A stretch of 8,568 nt of DNA from positions 1 through 8,568 of the forward strand of contig JADKAW010000024.1 of assembly GCA_016719055.1 (NCBI GenBank), read 5' to 3'. Below, in pieces: positions 5,911-8,568 of the stretch. The stretch is from Candidatus Rhodoferax mariagerensis. Lineage in GTDB: Bacteria > Pseudomonadota > Gammaproteobacteria > Burkholderiales > Burkholderiaceae_C. The translations under genes were made by a program, and so were the position numbers. The notes under the pieces were generated by a model. The model saw nothing but the letters and a program-made list of their open reading frames with translations, searched no databases and had not been told where the DNA came from. Position 1 is the stretch's first letter; every line of letters starts with the position of its first letter.

Positions 5911-7190
5911 TCAGTGGCTCATCTGGAACTGAACCACGTAAACCGCAGCACCGGCAAAATAACCCAGCGCAGCCAGCCAGCTGATTTTTTTCAGGTACCA
6001 GATAAAGTCAATTTTCTCCAGGCCCATGGCCGCCACACCGGCGGCCGAGCCAATGATCAAAATCGAGCCACCGGTGCCAGCGCAGTAAGCCATGTACTCC
6101 CACAGAAAGCTGTCTGAAGGAAACTCCGCCAAGCTGTACATCCCCATGGAAGCGGCCACCAAAGGCACGTTGTCCACAATGGCGCTCACCAAACCAATGA
6201 TCGTGACGATGACGTCCTGACGCCCGACCGTCTGGTCCAACCACTTGGCCACCGACGTCAGGATGTGGCTGTGCTCCAGTGAGGCCACCGCCAGCAAAAT
6301 GCCAATAAAGAAAACGATGGAGCCCATGTCGATTTTGGTCAGGGCGTGCACCAGCGTGAAATGCTCTTTGGCGTCATCTTCCTTGTTCTTGTGGACCAGA
6401 TCACCCACCAACCACAACAGCCCCAGCCCAAACAGGATGCCCAGGAAAGGCGGCAAATGGGTCACTGTCTTGAATGCCGGCACAGCCACCAGAATACCCA
6501 GACCCATAAAAAACATGAGGTTTTTCTCGAAATCCGTCGCCTGGGTTTTGGAACTGGCAGAACTTGTCACCCCCTCCACCTGGCGACCACGCAGCAGAAA
6601 ACTGGTCACCGCCAAAGGAGCAATCAAATTCACCAAAGACGCCAGAAAAACCCCCTTCATGATGGCCATGGTGGTGATCTGACCACCAATCCAGAGCATG
6701 GTGGTTGTGACGTCCCCAATCGGCGACCAGGCCCCGCCGGCGTTGGCGGCAATGATGATGATGCCGGCAAAAAACAGGCGGTCGCTGCGCTGGTTCAGCA
6801 GCTTTTTCATCAACGAGACCATCACGATGGTGGTCGTCAAATTGTCCAGAATCGCACTCAGGAAAAAGTCACAAAGCCCACCATCCACATCAGCGTGGAC
6901 AGCTTGGTGGTTTTGATGCGCGAGGTGATCACCTCAAAGCCGTTGTGGGCATCAACCACTTCCACAATCGTCATGGCTCCCATCAAAAAAAACACGATTT
7001 GTGCCGTGCCCATCAACGACTCACCCAGTTGCTCACTCACCACAGGCGGGTCACCCATCGATACGGCATAGATCGTCCACAACAGCCCAGCCCCCACCAG
7101 CGCCGAGGCTGACTTATTGACCTTGAGCGGATGCTCCAGGGCGATGGCAGCATAGGCCAGCACAAATACAACCACCAGCCAGGTAATCAT
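5911..7190 (-). pseudogene. nhaD: NhaD-type Na+/H+ antiporter, second copy with a one-base frameshift
   Basis: Same gene as 3741-5021 but 1280 rather than 1281 bases. The ATG at 7190 has AGGAG 8 bases upstream; a GTG at 7199 overlaps that site and is unlikely to be used. Translation matches the intact copy through VGFVTF at about residue 109, then hits a stop at 6858-6860, because a run of six A (plus strand, 4693-4698) is five A here (6863-6867). The frame resumes at FFLSAILDNLTTT and continues to the normal end at 5911. Putting back one base restores all 426 residues, including the Asp-Asn pairs and GDVTTT. Most differences from the intact copy are silent or conservative (T/S, V/I, Y/F), so this copy was under selection until recently or is intact and mis-sequenced. 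The most variable part is the loop near residues 208-221. Confidence 0.85.
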
Positions 7191-7264
7191 TTCCAGCACT
7201 CCTGTTAGAACCCGTGAGGGAATTCACGTAGGCGCATTATCCATAAGCAGAACCTGCCGAAATG

Positions 7265-8568
7265 TCAGTACTTCAAGCGCGCATAAAAGGTCTTCTGTGC
7301 TGCCTCGCGGGCCTGGCGCAGGGTGGTGATGCCCATCGCCTGCAGCAGCGGAATCAGGCGCAGCAGCACCTCAGCCGTCACCAGTGCGTCGCCCAGCGCG
7401 GTGTGGCGCCCCAGCACGGTGATGTTGAAACGCTCGGCGATGGCTTCGAGCCGGTGCGATTCCTGGTTCGGGTGCACCACCGCTGACAGCAGCAGGGTGT
7501 CCAGCACCGGATGGTTGAACACCAGATCGGTGTGAATCTCCTGCAGTTGCAGAAACTTCATGTCAAACGCCGCGTTGTGCGCCACCAGCACGGTGTCCTG
7601 GGCAAACGCGTAAAACGCTGGCAGCACCTCGGTGATGTCGGGCTTGCCCTCAACCATGTCTTGCGTGATGCCATGAATCGGGATGGTGGCGGGCGAAATC
7701 AAACATCCCGGGTTGACCAACTGCTCAAAACTCTCTTGCTTGAGCAGTTTGCCATTCACACAACGAGTCGCTCAATCTGGATGATCTCGTCGCCTTCAGA
7801 AGGTTCAGTCCGGTCGTCTCGGTGTCAAACACGGTGAAGGACAGCTCGCTGAGCAGCCGGTCATCAAGCGCACTGGTCTGGTCGGATCGTCTGGAACAGG
7901 TCAAAGTCGTAGTACTCTCTGGGCGGCTGTCATTGTGCAAAATCTGCGTCGCCTCCAGTTGTCTCCTGAACGCCTGGCCAGTGGCAGCAAGAACCTGAAA
8001 AACGCCTCATGGCGCACCCGCTCGCGCTCAAACCACATTTCGCCACCATGGCGCTCAACCACGTCGCGCACCGTGAGCGGCGTGCTCTCGGCACCAAAAC
8101 GCATGCTGTCCATTTCCCAGCTCATCACGGTTTCGGTGCTCATCACCCGACCGGTCCAGATCAGGTCAAGCTGGGCGCGCGCTCCGCTGGTTTGCAGGCG
8201 CAACCGGAAAAACTTGACGTCAAATTCGTCCACCAGCCGCATGGCCAGGTAGTCCAGCGCCTGGGTCAGGCTGAAACTGTCGACCTTGAGCCAGATCGAC
8301 GCATCCAGGTTTTCCAACGTTACGGGTCGGTTGTTGCGCGCCTCCATACGCCGCTGGGTTGCCAGCAGCACATCGGCGCAACATCTCTTCTTCCAGCGGC
8401 CAGCGCTTGCAGGCCCTCGGTGGGGCCTTTGCGTCATGTCGGTGATACGTGGGCTCAGGCTGCACGACCTCTTCACGCACCACAGTCAAAAAGCGCTCGC
8501 GCACTGGGTGCCTCCAGATCCGGAGAAGCCAGCATCGACCGCCGCCTGGATGCTGGCCAGCGACGAGC
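7265..8568 (-). pseudogene. Histidine-kinase-like protein fused to a DnaQ-type exonuclease, frames broken, 5' end outside window
   Basis: Reading leftward from the window edge, fragments in changing frames join into one recognisable protein. SSLASIQAAVDA (near 8530-8566) and FLTVVREEVV resemble the linker and dimerisation region of a kinase. ADVLLATQRRMEA and LTQALDYLAMRLVDEF follow at the place of an ATPase N-box. VRDVVERHGGEMWFERE with FFRFLLPLA then resembles the end of a histidine-kinase ATPase domain. After a linker ending in YYDFDLFQT comes the DEDDh exonuclease: FDTETTG, HNAAFD, HTALGDA, ending YARLKY. No usual phosphoacceptor-His motif is visible. At least six frame changes occur, near 7771, 7801, 7886, 7912 and between 8380 and 8530. 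The exonuclease C-terminus (7265-7759) is one continuous frame and looks normal. The protein is probably a real fused-domain regulator of the type I recall from Burkholderiales. The breaks are either sequencing errors or decay. Confidence 0.72.

Larger units (their letters stand above)
5743..7913. repeat. Tandem direct duplication, copy 2 (about 2.17 kb)
   Basis: Second copy of the segment at 3573-5742, in the same orientation and directly adjacent. It begins with the marR tail fused to exonuclease sequence and ends at CAAAGTCGTAGT (7902-7913). There the exonuclease gene continues into kinase-like coding sequence that copy 1 lacks. Since this end keeps the full-length context, and copy 1 keeps the full marR gene on its left, each copy holds one original flank. 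Confidence 0.93.

Noticed and set aside
6858..6888. Programmed ribosomal frameshift in the second nhaD
   Set aside because: The first copy reads through the same place in one frame with six T (coding strand). Five T without a stimulatory structure fits a deletion or sequencing error better.
6346..7071. Plus-strand open frame of about 241 codons opposite the second nhaD copy
   Set aside because: It is antisense to a well-conserved antiporter gene, is rich in His and Gln as expected of a shadow frame, and the matching frame opposite the first copy is broken.
3573..7913. Transposon or insertion sequence as carrier of the duplication
   Set aside because: No transposase, terminal inverted repeats or target-site duplication are visible. 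The ends lie inside genes and share only short similarity.
1..8568. CRISPR array, tRNA or rRNA genes
   Set aside because: No regularly spaced short repeats, cloverleaf-like segments or recognisable rRNA sequence were seen on either strand.

Overview
The window looks like chromosomal DNA of a betaproteobacterium in the order Burkholderiales, most likely a Comamonadaceae member close to Rhodoferax or Polaromonas. This rests on GC-rich coding sequence, on protein types I recognise from that group (a CBS/DUF294 nucleotidyltransferase-like protein and a kinase-like protein fused to a DnaQ-type exonuclease), and on a short intergenic element containing GCCTCTAGC that I recall as common there. No database was consulted.

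Layout, left to right. (1) 3-773 (+): the C-terminal part of a DUF294 nucleotidyltransferase-like signalling protein, entering from outside the window. (2) 774-901: direct repeats, a promoter-like element and a strong intrinsic terminator. (3) 902-1645 (-): a DapB-like NAD(P)-dependent reductase. (4) 1646-1767: a divergent promoter region holding a palindrome whose sequence recurs in region 2. (5) 1768-3084 (+): a CLC chloride transporter with the residues expected of a Cl-/H+ exchanger. (6) 3151-3639 (+): a MarR-family regulator with an operator-like inverted repeat just before its start. (7) About 3573-5742: first copy of a 2.17 kb segment, made of the end of marR, a two-hairpin element, an intact Na+/H+ antiporter gene nhaD (-), and a truncated exonuclease gene (-). 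(8) About 5743-7913: second copy of the same segment, with an nhaD that carries a one-base frameshift and an exonuclease region that continues into its kinase-like N-terminal part. (9) 7914-8568: the rest of that kinase-like part, with several frame changes, leaving the window.

The main event is the direct tandem duplication in regions 7 and 8. Its left junction lies in the last codons of marR and its right junction in the kinase-exonuclease linker. A 21-codon marR tail is therefore stranded at 5743-5809, and the first exonuclease copy has lost its N-terminal part. Divergence between the copies is uneven. The 3' part of nhaD differs clearly, largely by silent or conservative changes, whereas the 5' part of nhaD and the exonuclease are almost identical apart from small indels. 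That pattern suggests old paralogues partly homogenised by gene conversion, or a mosaic assembly. Many indels fall in base runs and they multiply toward the right end, so sequencing error must be considered before calling genes dead.

Functionally the window centres on ion and pH balance: a chloride/proton exchanger, two sodium/proton antiporter copies, a MarR regulator, and two signalling-type proteins (DUF294 and kinase-exonuclease) at its edges. On the minus strand the order kinase-exonuclease, nhaD, truncated exonuclease, nhaD is tightly spaced and could be co-transcribed. I found no CRISPR array, rRNA, tRNA or transposase.
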